The notes under the pieces are model-generated. The model ran no database searches, was not told where the DNA came from, and saw only the letters and a list, made by a program, of their open reading frames with translations. Position numbers and translations under genes: made by a program. From Deltaproteobacteria bacterium (GTDB taxonomy: Bacteria; Bdellovibrionota; UBA1018; UBA923): a stretch of 19,688 nt of DNA. This document shows positions 9,384-15,284 of the stretch, piece after piece. How positions within the stretch are numbered: the stretch's first letter is position 1; each line of letters starts with the position of its first letter. The stretch is taken from the NCBI GenBank assembly GCA_016194795.1, contig JACQAX010000047.1, forward strand, positions 1 through 19,688. The letters are read 5' to 3'.

Positions 9384-9397
9384 CCCCAAGTTTGGGG
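9384..9397. promoter_or_regulatory. Inverted repeat overlapping the translation start region of the 9377 gene
   Basis: CCCCAA and TTGGGG form perfect 6-base arms around a 2-base centre, 6 to 20 bases upstream of the ATG at 9377, covering the only G-rich candidate ribosome binding site. The tiny centre suits a protein-binding operator better than an RNA hairpin. Function is not known. Confidence 0.35.
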
Positions 9398-9440
9398 ATG
9401 GCACTATCGGGGGCGGCGCGGCATGACAAGACGCAGTGCG

Positions 9441-10391
9441 CTAATGGCGTGAGGGCACCGCCAGTACCGGGCACGAAGCATCGCGGATCACGTTTCGGCT
9501 GACGCTGCCGAGGAGAGCGTACTCGAGGCGCGAGGCGTGGCGGTGGCCCACGACGACGAGGTCGCACTGGCTGGCTCGCGCCTCGCCGAGAAGCGCCGCC
9601 GAGACGCTCGGGGCACGCTCGATCAGCCGGGTCTCGACGCGGAGGCCGCTTGCGACGAGCGGAGCGGCGAGCTCGCGCAGCTGCTCGTCGCGCAGGTTCG
9701 CGTACTCGCGCAGGTCGCGCTCGAGCGGCATCACGAAGCCGCCCGCGAGCAGCGACGCGCTCTGCACGACCGGGTACACCCACTCCTCGATCACGGTCGC
9801 GAGCACGAGCGCGGCGCCGAAAGCGCGCGCGAACTTCGCGGCGGCGTCGAACACGCCGTGCATCGACGCCGAGAAGTCGAGCGCCACGAGGATGCGGCTC
9901 GGGCGGTATTGCGGCTCGGGCGCGCTCATCGGATTCAGGCTCAACGCCGGAATGGGCGCGCGGCGGATCACCTCCTCGGCCACGCTCCCGAGCACGACGC
10001 GCTGGAGCCCGCGCCGGCCGTGCGTGCCGACGACGACGAGATCGCAGCCCAGGCGCGCGATATCGGCCAGCAGCACCGCCACGGCGTCGCCCTTCTCGAC
10101 GGAAGGCACGATGTCGAGCGCCGGCCGGTCCTCGCGCAGCTGCGAGCTCTCGTCGTCGAGCGCGCGCTTGAGCTCGGCGACGTACGGGCCTTCGAGCACG
10201 GCCACCGACGGCGGCAGCGGCACGATCTCGGGCAGGTCGTACGCGTGGACCAGGCTGATGCTCGAGTGCAACGGGCCGGCCAGGTCGGCGGCCACGCGCA
10301 GCTGCGCGCTGGGCACGCGGCGCTCGCCGCCGTCGTCTCCGTACTCGAGGTCGTCGGCCACCAGGATTCTCGCGATGTTGTCTTGCGCCAT
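9441..10391 (-). CDS. Tandem universal stress protein (UspA family)
   Basis: The protein has 316 residues, two Usp domains in tandem (about 1-153 and 165-314), the usual length of double-domain members. The first domain carries the complete ATP-binding motif G-x2-G-x9-G-S (G122, G125, G135, S136). The second has the same motif with His285 in place of the second Gly (G282-x2-H285-x9-G295-S296), so its nucleotide binding may be altered. Each half starts with a beta strand and Asp (V-A-D-D and V-A-L-D). Usp proteins are cytoplasmic and help cells survive stress or growth arrest. No clear Shine-Dalgarno precedes the ATG. The gene lies 62 bases downstream of the COG0523 GTPase gene and 63 bases upstream of the next secreted-protein gene, all on the same strand, so co-transcription is possible. 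Confidence 0.9.
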   Translation of the reverse strand: MAQDNIARILVADDLEYGDDGGERRVPSAQLRVAADLAGPLHSSISLVHAYDLPEIVPLPPSVAVLEGPYVAELKRALDDESSQLREDRPALDIVPSVEKGDAVAVLLADIARLGCDLVVVGTHGRRGLQRVVLGSVAEEVIRRAPIPALSLNPMSAPEPQYRPSRILVALDFSASMHGVFDAAAKFARAFGAALVLATVIEEWVYPVVQSASLLAGGFVMPLERDLREYANLRDEQLRELAAPLVASGLRVETRLIERAPSVSAALLGEARASQCDLVVVGHRHASRLEYALLGSVSRNVIRDASCPVLAVPSRH

Positions 10392-10453
10392 GAAACCAGT
10401 CTAGCGCCGGGCTCAGGAAGCGAAAGACACCCGGAGTCAGGCAGGCGCGGCGT

Positions 10454-11434
10454 CTACGGCGCTCGCTGGCTCGCGGCGCGCAGGCGGCCGATCTCGCTCT
10501 CGAGACGAACCGAGTCGAGACCACGGCCGAGAATCACGAGGCGATTGCCGCCCCGGTACGAGCGCGGCGCGGCCGTCCGCTCGATCCAAGACTGCACGCC
10601 CTGGATCAGCCAGGCGCCCTTCTCGCCTTCGACATTGAGCAGCGCCTTCGTGCGCACCACGCCGGGCTCGAGCGCGAGGCTGCGGAAAAACTCCTGAAGA
10701 ATCGCGCGCGGCACCCGGCCTTCCCAGCTCGCCGCGATCGAGGTGAGCCCCTCGTGCGCGGCGGTCGCGTCGGGCAGGCGCGTGAGCCGGCCGAGGCTCG
10801 GCTTGCGGTAGGCGTCGAGACCGAGCAGGCCTTCGAGCGGAAACGCTCCGAGATCGGCCTCGTGCTCGACGACCGTCGCCGCGGGATTCAGGCGCGCGAC
10901 CAGCTCGCGCGCGGCGCTGACCCGCGCGCCGCCCGCGCGCGCCGTCTTCGTGATGACGACCACGTCGGCCACGGAGGCTTGCAGCAGCGCGACCGGGTCG
11001 GCCGTGTTGGTCTCGACGAAACGCTCGCCGTCGGCCACGCACACGACGCCGTCGAGCCGGAAGCTCGCTCCCAGCTCGGGCGCCCCCCAGAGGAGCTTGA
11101 GCACGGACGTGGGATCGGCCGCGCCGGACGTTTCGACGATCACGTGGTCGAGCGACTTCCCGGACAGGTTCTCGAGCGCCTCGCGAAACTCGCCGAGCAC
11201 GACGCAGCAAAGGCACCCGTTCGCGAGCTCGTACACGCGCTCGCCCGGCGTCGTTTCGCCGGCGGCCGCCGCGAGGAGCGCGCCGTCGATGCCTACGGCG
11301 CCGAACTCGTTGACGAGGACCCCGATTTTTTTGCCGGCGGCGTCGCCGGACGCGAGCACTCCGTTGATGAGCGTCGTCTTGCCGCTGCCGAGGTAACCGG
11401 TAACGAGCGTGACTGGGGTTTTGGCGCGCGTCAT
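10454..11434 (-). CDS. COG0523 family GTPase (CobW/YjiA/ZNG1-like putative metallochaperone)
   Basis: The protein has 326 residues from ATG 11434; an in-frame upstream start near 11452 lies within the promoter and is less likely. Visible motifs are Walker A G13-Y-L-G-S-G-K-T20, the family hallmark C74-L-C76-C77 metal-binding site, E101-T-S-G-A-A-D-P, and a C-terminal CobW_C-like part with R-x-K near residue 270. The position of the guanine-specificity NKxD motif reads T162-K-T-A165, so the Asp is missing. There is no His-rich metal loop. Family members are GTP-dependent metal chaperones for zinc, cobalt or other metals; the metal cannot be told from this sequence, and no vitamin B12, nitrile hydratase or zinc-uptake gene lies nearby. 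It is divergent from the HAD hydrolase gene. Confidence 0.9.
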   Translation of the reverse strand: MTRAKTPVTLVTGYLGSGKTTLINGVLASGDAAGKKIGVLVNEFGAVGIDGALLAAAAGETTPGERVYELANGCLCCVVLGEFREALENLSGKSLDHVIVETSGAADPTSVLKLLWGAPELGASFRLDGVVCVADGERFVETNTADPVALLQASVADVVVITKTARAGGARVSAARELVARLNPAATVVEHEADLGAFPLEGLLGLDAYRKPSLGRLTRLPDATAAHEGLTSIAASWEGRVPRAILQEFFRSLALEPGVVRTKALLNVEGEKGAWLIQGVQSWIERTAAPRSYRGGNRLVILGRGLDSVRLESEIGRLRAASQRAP

Positions 11435-11441
11435 GCTCGAA

Positions 11442-11447
11442 AGTATA
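11442..11447 (-). promoter_or_regulatory. -10-like element of the COG0523 gene, possibly giving a leaderless mRNA
   Basis: On the minus strand TATACT (five of six consensus) lies 7 bases before the ATG at 11434, so transcription would start at or next to the start codon. There is no Shine-Dalgarno sequence. No good -35 element is visible. Confidence 0.4.
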
Positions 11448-11472
11448 TACAAATCCGGGTTGTGACGTTAGA

Positions 11473-11478
11473 TATTAT
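11473..11478 (+). promoter_or_regulatory. -10-like element of the HAD hydrolase gene, possibly leaderless
   Basis: TATTAT (five of six consensus) lies 4 bases before the ATG at 11483. There is no ribosome binding site in the 48-base divergent intergenic region, and no convincing -35. A GTG at 11462 is in frame but would place the start inside the opposite promoter. Confidence 0.35.
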
Positions 11479-11482
11479 CCCG

Positions 11483-12233
11483 ATGCCTTTGCGAAAGAAG
11501 CTCGATGAGCTCGTCAAAAACGTCAAAAAGCCGATCGCGATCTTCGACCTCGACGGGACGCTCTTCGACGTCACTTACCGCACCATGGAAATCCTCAAGC
11601 GCTTCATCGCGCAGCCGGAGATCCGCGCGCGCTTTCCCGAGCAGGTACTGATGGCGTCGAAGCTCCGCTACCAGGACTACGTCTACAGCCTCGACGCGTC
11701 GCTGACCGGCATCGGCATCGACCGCTACTCCGAGCACGCCGCGCACTTCCTGCACGCGGCCGAGACGTACTGGTACAAGCACTTCTTCACCGATCCGCTC
11801 ATGGCCGCCGACGTGCCCTACCCCGGCGCGCTCGCCTGCGTTCGCCACCTGCGCGAAAACGGCGCGCAGATCGTCTACCTTTCCGGGCGCGACATCCCCA
11901 ACATGAGCCAGGGCACGATCGCGGCGCTCGAGAAGGGCGGCTTTCCGCACACCGGCCACGACATCGTCATCTGCCTGAAACCGGCGTACGGCCGGCCAGG
12001 ATGATTTGCTGTTCAAGCGCCAGTCGATCGAGACGATCTCGGCCCAAGGCGAGGTCATCTTCACGATCGACAACGAGCCCGCCAACGTCCAGATGTTCGC
12101 CGACCGCTTTCCCAACGCGCTGAACGTCCATTTCAACTCACACTACGCCAAAAAGCTCGAGCTCAAGGGCGCGAGCATCCACGTCGTCAAGAGCTTCACC
12201 GAGCTCGGGTACCACGATGCCCCGGTGGCTTGA
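11483..12233 (+). CDS. HAD-superfamily hydrolase, frameshifted near 11996
   Basis: Two frames encode one HAD-like protein of about 249 residues. The first runs from ATG 11483 and holds motif I D22-L-D24-G-T with the nucleophile and general acid Asp, a helical cap region, and motif II L-S134-G-R. It meets a TGA at 12002-12004 after residue 173. The second frame, protein-like from about 11997 to the stop at 12233, holds the motif III Lys (around K178) and motif IV I-D196-N-E-P that binds magnesium. Removing one C near 11996 joins them as G-R-Q-D-D-L-L. As read, the product would lose motifs III and IV and be inactive. Likely a small-molecule phosphatase; substrate unknown. Its 3' end overlaps the next gene by 17 bases, suggesting coupled expression. 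Confidence 0.8.
11990..12004 (+). other. Single-base frameshift site in the HAD hydrolase gene
   Basis: The sequence GGC CGG CCA GGA TGA contains one base too many (for example one C at 11996-11997); without it the frame reads Gly-Arg-Gln-Asp-Asp and continues through motifs III and IV. The context GGCCGGCC is a GC-rich palindrome prone to miscalls. A programmed +1 shift at the in-frame TGA, as in prfB, is not favoured because the GGA tRNA would not re-pair after the shift. Confidence 0.75.
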
Positions 12234-13053
12234 CGAGCTCGGTACGCGCGCGCTCGAGCGCGGCGGCTTTCGCCTGCGCTCGTTCAACTACCGCGGCTCG
12301 CCGGTTTACTTCGTCGACAACGGCGAGCGCTGCGCCTCCGACGCGCCGGTGATGGCGGTGTTTCCCGGCTTCGGCGACACGATCTTCTCGTGGACGCGCT
12401 TCCTGCTGCGCTACGGGCGCACGCATCGCGTGCTCGGGCTCGACTTCCCCGGCTTCTCGGGCAAGAGCCCGCACCCGCCCGGGCCCACGCTGGGATTCGC
12501 CGAAGAAGAAGAGGTCGCCGAGCTCTTCCTGCGCGACGTCGCGGGCAAAGTCGACGTGCTCGTCGGCAACAGCATGGGCGGCTGGATCGCGCTGAACCTC
12601 GCCCACCGGCATCCCGACAAGATCGCGCACGTCGTGGCGCTCAATCCGGGCGGCGTGCTCACCGACGAAGAGGACGGCAAGCGCATCCGAAAGATCTTCG
12701 CGATCAAAAGCTACGCCGACTACATCGCGTTCATGAAGGTGCTCTGGCACCGGATGCCGCTCTACCTCTACGGCGTCGCCTGGCTCGGCCTTTACCAGTT
12801 CACGCAGAAGCCGCTGTTTCAGGGGCTGCTCGACACGCTCGAGCAGGAGCACTTCCTCAACGACCGGTTGAAGTCGATCGAGACGCCGATCACGGTGATC
12901 TGGGGCCTCGAGGACAAGCTCTTCCGGGCGAAGATGGGACGCTTCATCGCCGAAAGCGCGCCGCGCGGAACGTTTCACGGCATCGAGCGCGCCGGGCACA
13001 TGCCGCACATCGAGGCGGCTGAGCGGGTCTACGCGATCATCGACGCTCTTTGA
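12217..13053 (+). CDS. Alpha/beta-fold hydrolase
   Basis: The protein has 278 residues, a normal length for single-domain alpha/beta hydrolases. The oxyanion region is P50-G-F-G-D, the nucleophile elbow is G117-N-S119-M-G-G, and the rest of the catalytic triad is likely D233 (W-G-L-E-D) and H261 (A-G-H-M-P-H). A cap of aromatic residues lies between about 155 and 215 and probably shapes a hydrophobic substrate site. There is no signal peptide, so it is cytoplasmic. The start overlaps the HAD hydrolase gene by 17 bases, and no ribosome binding site is obvious, which suggests translation coupled to the upstream gene. The substrate (ester, lipid or other) cannot be deduced from the sequence. Confidence 0.9.
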   Translation: MPRWLDELGTRALERGGFRLRSFNYRGSPVYFVDNGERCASDAPVMAVFPGFGDTIFSWTRFLLRYGRTHRVLGLDFPGFSGKSPHPPGPTLGFAEEEEVAELFLRDVAGKVDVLVGNSMGGWIALNLAHRHPDKIAHVVALNPGGVLTDEEDGKRIRKIFAIKSYADYIAFMKVLWHRMPLYLYGVAWLGLYQFTQKPLFQGLLDTLEQEHFLNDRLKSIETPITVIWGLEDKLFRAKMGRFIAESAPRGTFHGIERAGHMPHIEAAERVYAIIDAL

Positions 13054-13065
13054 GCCCGAGCGATC

Positions 13066-13093
13066 GCCTGCCCGAAAACGGCCGGAAGCAGGC
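13066..13093 (+). terminator. Hairpin after the alpha/beta hydrolase gene, weak terminator candidate
   Basis: GCCTGC (13066-13071) pairs perfectly with GCAGGC (13088-13093), and a nested CCG-AAAA-CGG hairpin lies in the loop. It begins 13 bases after the stop codon. No T-run follows, so intrinsic termination would be weak. Confidence 0.3.
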
Positions 13094-13104
13094 CCTAATC
13101 TACA

Positions 13105-13124
13105 GACAAAAATGTCACTATATT
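13105..13124 (+). promoter_or_regulatory. Possible promoter or operator of the small exported-protein gene
   Basis: TATATT (13119-13124, five of six consensus) follows directly an inverted repeat GACA-N4-TGTC (13105-13116). No recognisable -35 exists at the expected distance. The remaining 13054-13175 interval holds the upstream hairpin and the ribosome binding site of the next gene and nothing else I can identify. Confidence 0.25.
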
Positions 13125-13175
13125 CCTACGTGCGCAGGATGAGACAATCTTCCTCAAGACAAAGGAGCTCACCCC

Positions 13176-13616
13176 ATGCGCCAGAAACTCGCCTTACTGC
13201 TCGTGGCCCTCTCGCTTGCCGCCGCGCCGGGACCCGCGCGCGCCGACGACTACGACGCCGTCATTATCGGCTCGCTTCTCTTCGGAATCGCGATCGTCGC
13301 CGGCGCGGCGGGAGTGGTGGCGCTGTTTCCACCCGCCAATGTGGCGCGACAGGACGAGCTGCGCGCCCTGGGCCTGGAGGACGGGGACACGTTCAAGGTC
13401 AGCGAAGACGGGCACCGTGGCACGATCCACAAGAAAGACGGCCGCACCGTCGACGTGTTCAAAAACAAGGACGGCAGATGGACCGTCGCCTTGGCATCCG
13501 TCGACCGCCCCGGTGGCCCGAGCGTGGACGACGCGCGGGCGGCGAAGCTCGTGGCGCCGAACGTCGAGCGCCCCGGCGTCCCAGAATCAGCCGTGTCCGG
13601 GACGGTCGTGATCTGA
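13176..13616 (+). CDS. Small exported protein with one hydrophobic segment, unknown function
   Basis: The protein has 146 residues. An AAAGGAG ribosome binding site (13160-13166) lies 9 bases before the ATG and supports the start. Residues 1-23 are a Sec signal peptide ending A-R-A before Asp24. Soon after comes a second hydrophobic stretch (about 28-51, Gly/Ala/Ile/Val), which would anchor the mature protein in the inner membrane if not cleaved or could drive oligomerisation. The remaining 90 residues are polar, with two short parallel-looking segments around G-T-I-H-K-K-D-G and D-V-F-K-N-K-D-G-R-W that suggest a small beta-hairpin domain. No family recognised. It ends 14 bases from the convergent aldo/keto reductase gene. 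Confidence 0.75.
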   Translation: MRQKLALLLVALSLAAAPGPARADDYDAVIIGSLLFGIAIVAGAAGVVALFPPANVARQDELRALGLEDGDTFKVSEDGHRGTIHKKDGRTVDVFKNKDGRWTVALASVDRPGGPSVDDARAAKLVAPNVERPGVPESAVSGTVVI

Positions 13617-13630
13617 GGCGGGAGCCCCCT

Positions 13631-14752
13631 TTAAGCCAGCATCGAGCTGACGACTTCGCGCAGCTCGGTCTCGCTCAGCGGCTTGCGCTTGAGAAACTCG
13701 AGGTCGTGGTTGACGTGGTCGGGCTGCTTCATCCCGACCATCGCCGCGTCGACGCCGTTGAAGCCGGTGGCGAAGGCGAGCGCGCAGTGGGCCTGGGAAA
13801 GATCCTTGGGAAATTTCTCGAGGATGAAATCCGGAAGGTTGTGGCAGAGCCGCGCCTGGAAGAGCGGCACGCTCACGGCGACGCTGACGTCGAGCACCGA
13901 CGCCGCATCGACGGCCGAGTACAGGTTCTGGCCGAAACGCTGCGTTTTCATCAGCGCGGCCTCGGGCATCGCGAGGTTGAGCGGCAGCTGGATGGCGCGC
14001 AGATGGTGGCAGGCGGCGCCGACGGCGTCGGAGGCCTTTTCGGCGGCGAGCACGCACTTCTCGAGCTGGAGGGCGGTCTGCGAGCCGGGCTCCTCGCGAA
14101 AGCCGTTCCAGGTCGCAAGCCCGTAGGCCGCGATGCGGCCTTCTTTCACGGCCTCCTCGAGCTTGACGAACGCGCGCTCGAGCTTCTCGTAAAAGATGCG
14201 CTCGGGCAGCTCCTCGAGCTGCGTTTCGGGGTTGTGGATGTAGTAGAGATCGATCGTCTCGATGCCCAGATTCTTGCGCGAGCGCTCGATCTGGTCGTCG
14301 AGGTAGGCCGGCTCCATGCAGTGGCAGCCGCCGACGAGGTCGGCGCTCTTGACGATGCCGCGGCTCACGTACTCGGCTTCGAAGAGCTTGGTGAGATCGC
14401 TCGTGGGCTCTTTTTCGTAGGGGACGAAGCCGCCCTTGGTCGAGACGAAGAGCTCCTCGCGCCGGGCCTTGCCGGCGAGCACGAGGCGCTTGATCGCCTC
14501 GCCGAGCGAGCGCTCGGCGCGCTGGCCGCGGTAATTGATCGCGGTGTCGAAGAAGTTGCAGCCGTGCTCGACGGCGGCCACCGCGGCAAGCGCCACCTTC
14601 ATGTCGATGACCTCGTTCATTTCGCCGAGGTAGGTTCCCAGCGCGAGCGCCGACACCGGCACGCCGCAAAATTCACGCACCTGGCCAAGATTCACGCCGT
14701 GGCGCTCGAGAAAGGCCTTCGCTGCTTCTGGATTGGCTCTGCCCTTAAACAT
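13631..14752 (-). CDS. Aldo/keto reductase
   Basis: The protein has 373 residues, somewhat longer than the usual 280-340 of the family because of an insertion around residues 110-150. The catalytic tetrad is visible: D69 and Y74 (F-F-D-T-A-I-N-Y), K106 (V-S-T-K-G-G) and H173 (Y-Y-I-H-N-P). The N-terminal strand V-S-A-L-A-L-G-T is typical of the family TIM barrel. Members reduce aldehydes or ketones to alcohols with NADPH in the cytoplasm; the substrate is unknown here. No C-terminal iron-sulphur Cys cluster is present. There is no clear Shine-Dalgarno sequence before the ATG at 14752. It diverges from the FliG-like gene across 64 bases, but a shared function is not evident. Confidence 0.92.
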   Translation of the reverse strand: MFKGRANPEAAKAFLERHGVNLGQVREFCGVPVSALALGTYLGEMNEVIDMKVALAAVAAVEHGCNFFDTAINYRGQRAERSLGEAIKRLVLAGKARREELFVSTKGGFVPYEKEPTSDLTKLFEAEYVSRGIVKSADLVGGCHCMEPAYLDDQIERSRKNLGIETIDLYYIHNPETQLEELPERIFYEKLERAFVKLEEAVKEGRIAAYGLATWNGFREEPGSQTALQLEKCVLAAEKASDAVGAACHHLRAIQLPLNLAMPEAALMKTQRFGQNLYSAVDAASVLDVSVAVSVPLFQARLCHNLPDFILEKFPKDLSQAHCALAFATGFNGVDAAMVGMKQPDHVNHDLEFLKRKPLSETELREVVSSMLA

Positions 14753-14764
14753 AATTATTACACG

Positions 14765-14795
14765 GGTATAACCTAAAGCCGTTGTCCGTCGTCAA
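14765..14795 (-). promoter_or_regulatory. Possible promoter of the aldo/keto reductase gene
   Basis: On the minus strand TTGACG (14790-14795, five of six) is followed after 19 bases by TATACC (14765-14770, four of six), 12 bases before the start codon. The spacer is longer than ideal. It interleaves with the promoter of the divergent gene. Confidence 0.3.
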
Positions 14796-14810
14796 GACAA
14801 AGTTTAAACT
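14782..14810 (+). promoter_or_regulatory. Possible promoter of the FliG-like gene, leaderless spacing
   Basis: TTGTCC (14782-14787, four of six) and TAAACT (14805-14810, four of six) are 17 bases apart. The ATG at 14817 is only 6 bases after the -10 element and has no Shine-Dalgarno sequence, so the transcript would begin at the start codon. Confidence 0.4.
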
Positions 14811-14816
14811 TATCCC

Positions 14817-15275
14817 ATGTCGGTAACCGATAGACACAAGAAGCCAGGCTGCTTTCGCAAGCTCGTCAACTCGCTCGAGTCCACCGCGCCCGACCGGCGC
14901 GTGAAGATCATCGAGTCGTTCAAGGCCGAAGATCCCGAGTTCGCGCGCTACGCCGAGGAGAGCGTGTTCAAGTTCGAGGACTTTCTCAATACGCCCGACA
15001 ACGTGATGTGCGAGCTCATGGACGGCATGAAGAGCGACATGCGCACGCTGGCGATGGCGCTTTACCACGCCCCCGAGTCGATGCTGGCGAAGTTCACCAA
15101 GAACATGCCCACCCCCCAGCAGCAGACGTTCAAGGAGCAGAGCGAGGAGTTTCAGAAGGTGTTGGCGCGCGAGCAGATGGCGGCGCAGTTCCGCGTCGTC
15201 GCCAAGGCGCGCGAGCTCGAGGACCACGGCAAGCTCAAGCTCAAGAAGTACCTCGGCAACTATCCCGACGCCTGA
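14817..15275 (+). CDS. Stand-alone FliG C-terminal-like protein
   Basis: The protein has 152 residues and no signal peptide. Residues about 12-55 look like the end of the FliG middle domain and its linker (L-V-N-S-L ... E-D-P-E-F-A ... F-K-F-E-D-F), and residues 55-150 resemble the FliG C-terminal domain, ending A-R-E-L-E-D-H-G-K. FliG itself is about 330 residues, so the N-terminal domain and most of the middle domain are absent. The helix that contacts the stator in FliG carries conserved Arg and Asp residues; here the aligned stretch reads M-C-E-L-M-D-G-M-K-S-D-M, with different charges. A role as a normal motor switch protein is therefore unlikely. No flagellar gene lies in the window. 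It may be a paralogue used as a scaffold or in another motility or envelope process. Confidence 0.75.
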   Translation: MSVTDRHKKPGCFRKLVNSLESTAPDRRVKIIESFKAEDPEFARYAEESVFKFEDFLNTPDNVMCELMDGMKSDMRTLAMALYHAPESMLAKFTKNMPTPQQQTFKEQSEEFQKVLAREQMAAQFRVVAKARELEDHGKLKLKKYLGNYPDA

Positions 15276-15284
15276 GCGGCGCCC

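Noticed and set aside
7731..9452. 573-codon plus-strand open frame opposite the secreted protein gene
   Set aside because: It has no signal peptide or motif, begins inside the convergent overlap, and the opposite strand encodes a textbook exported protein.
10754..11482. N-terminal extension of the HAD hydrolase frame upstream of 11483
   Set aside because: The upstream codons overlap the whole COG0523 GTPase gene on the other strand, are shadow-like in composition, and contain the divergent promoter elements.
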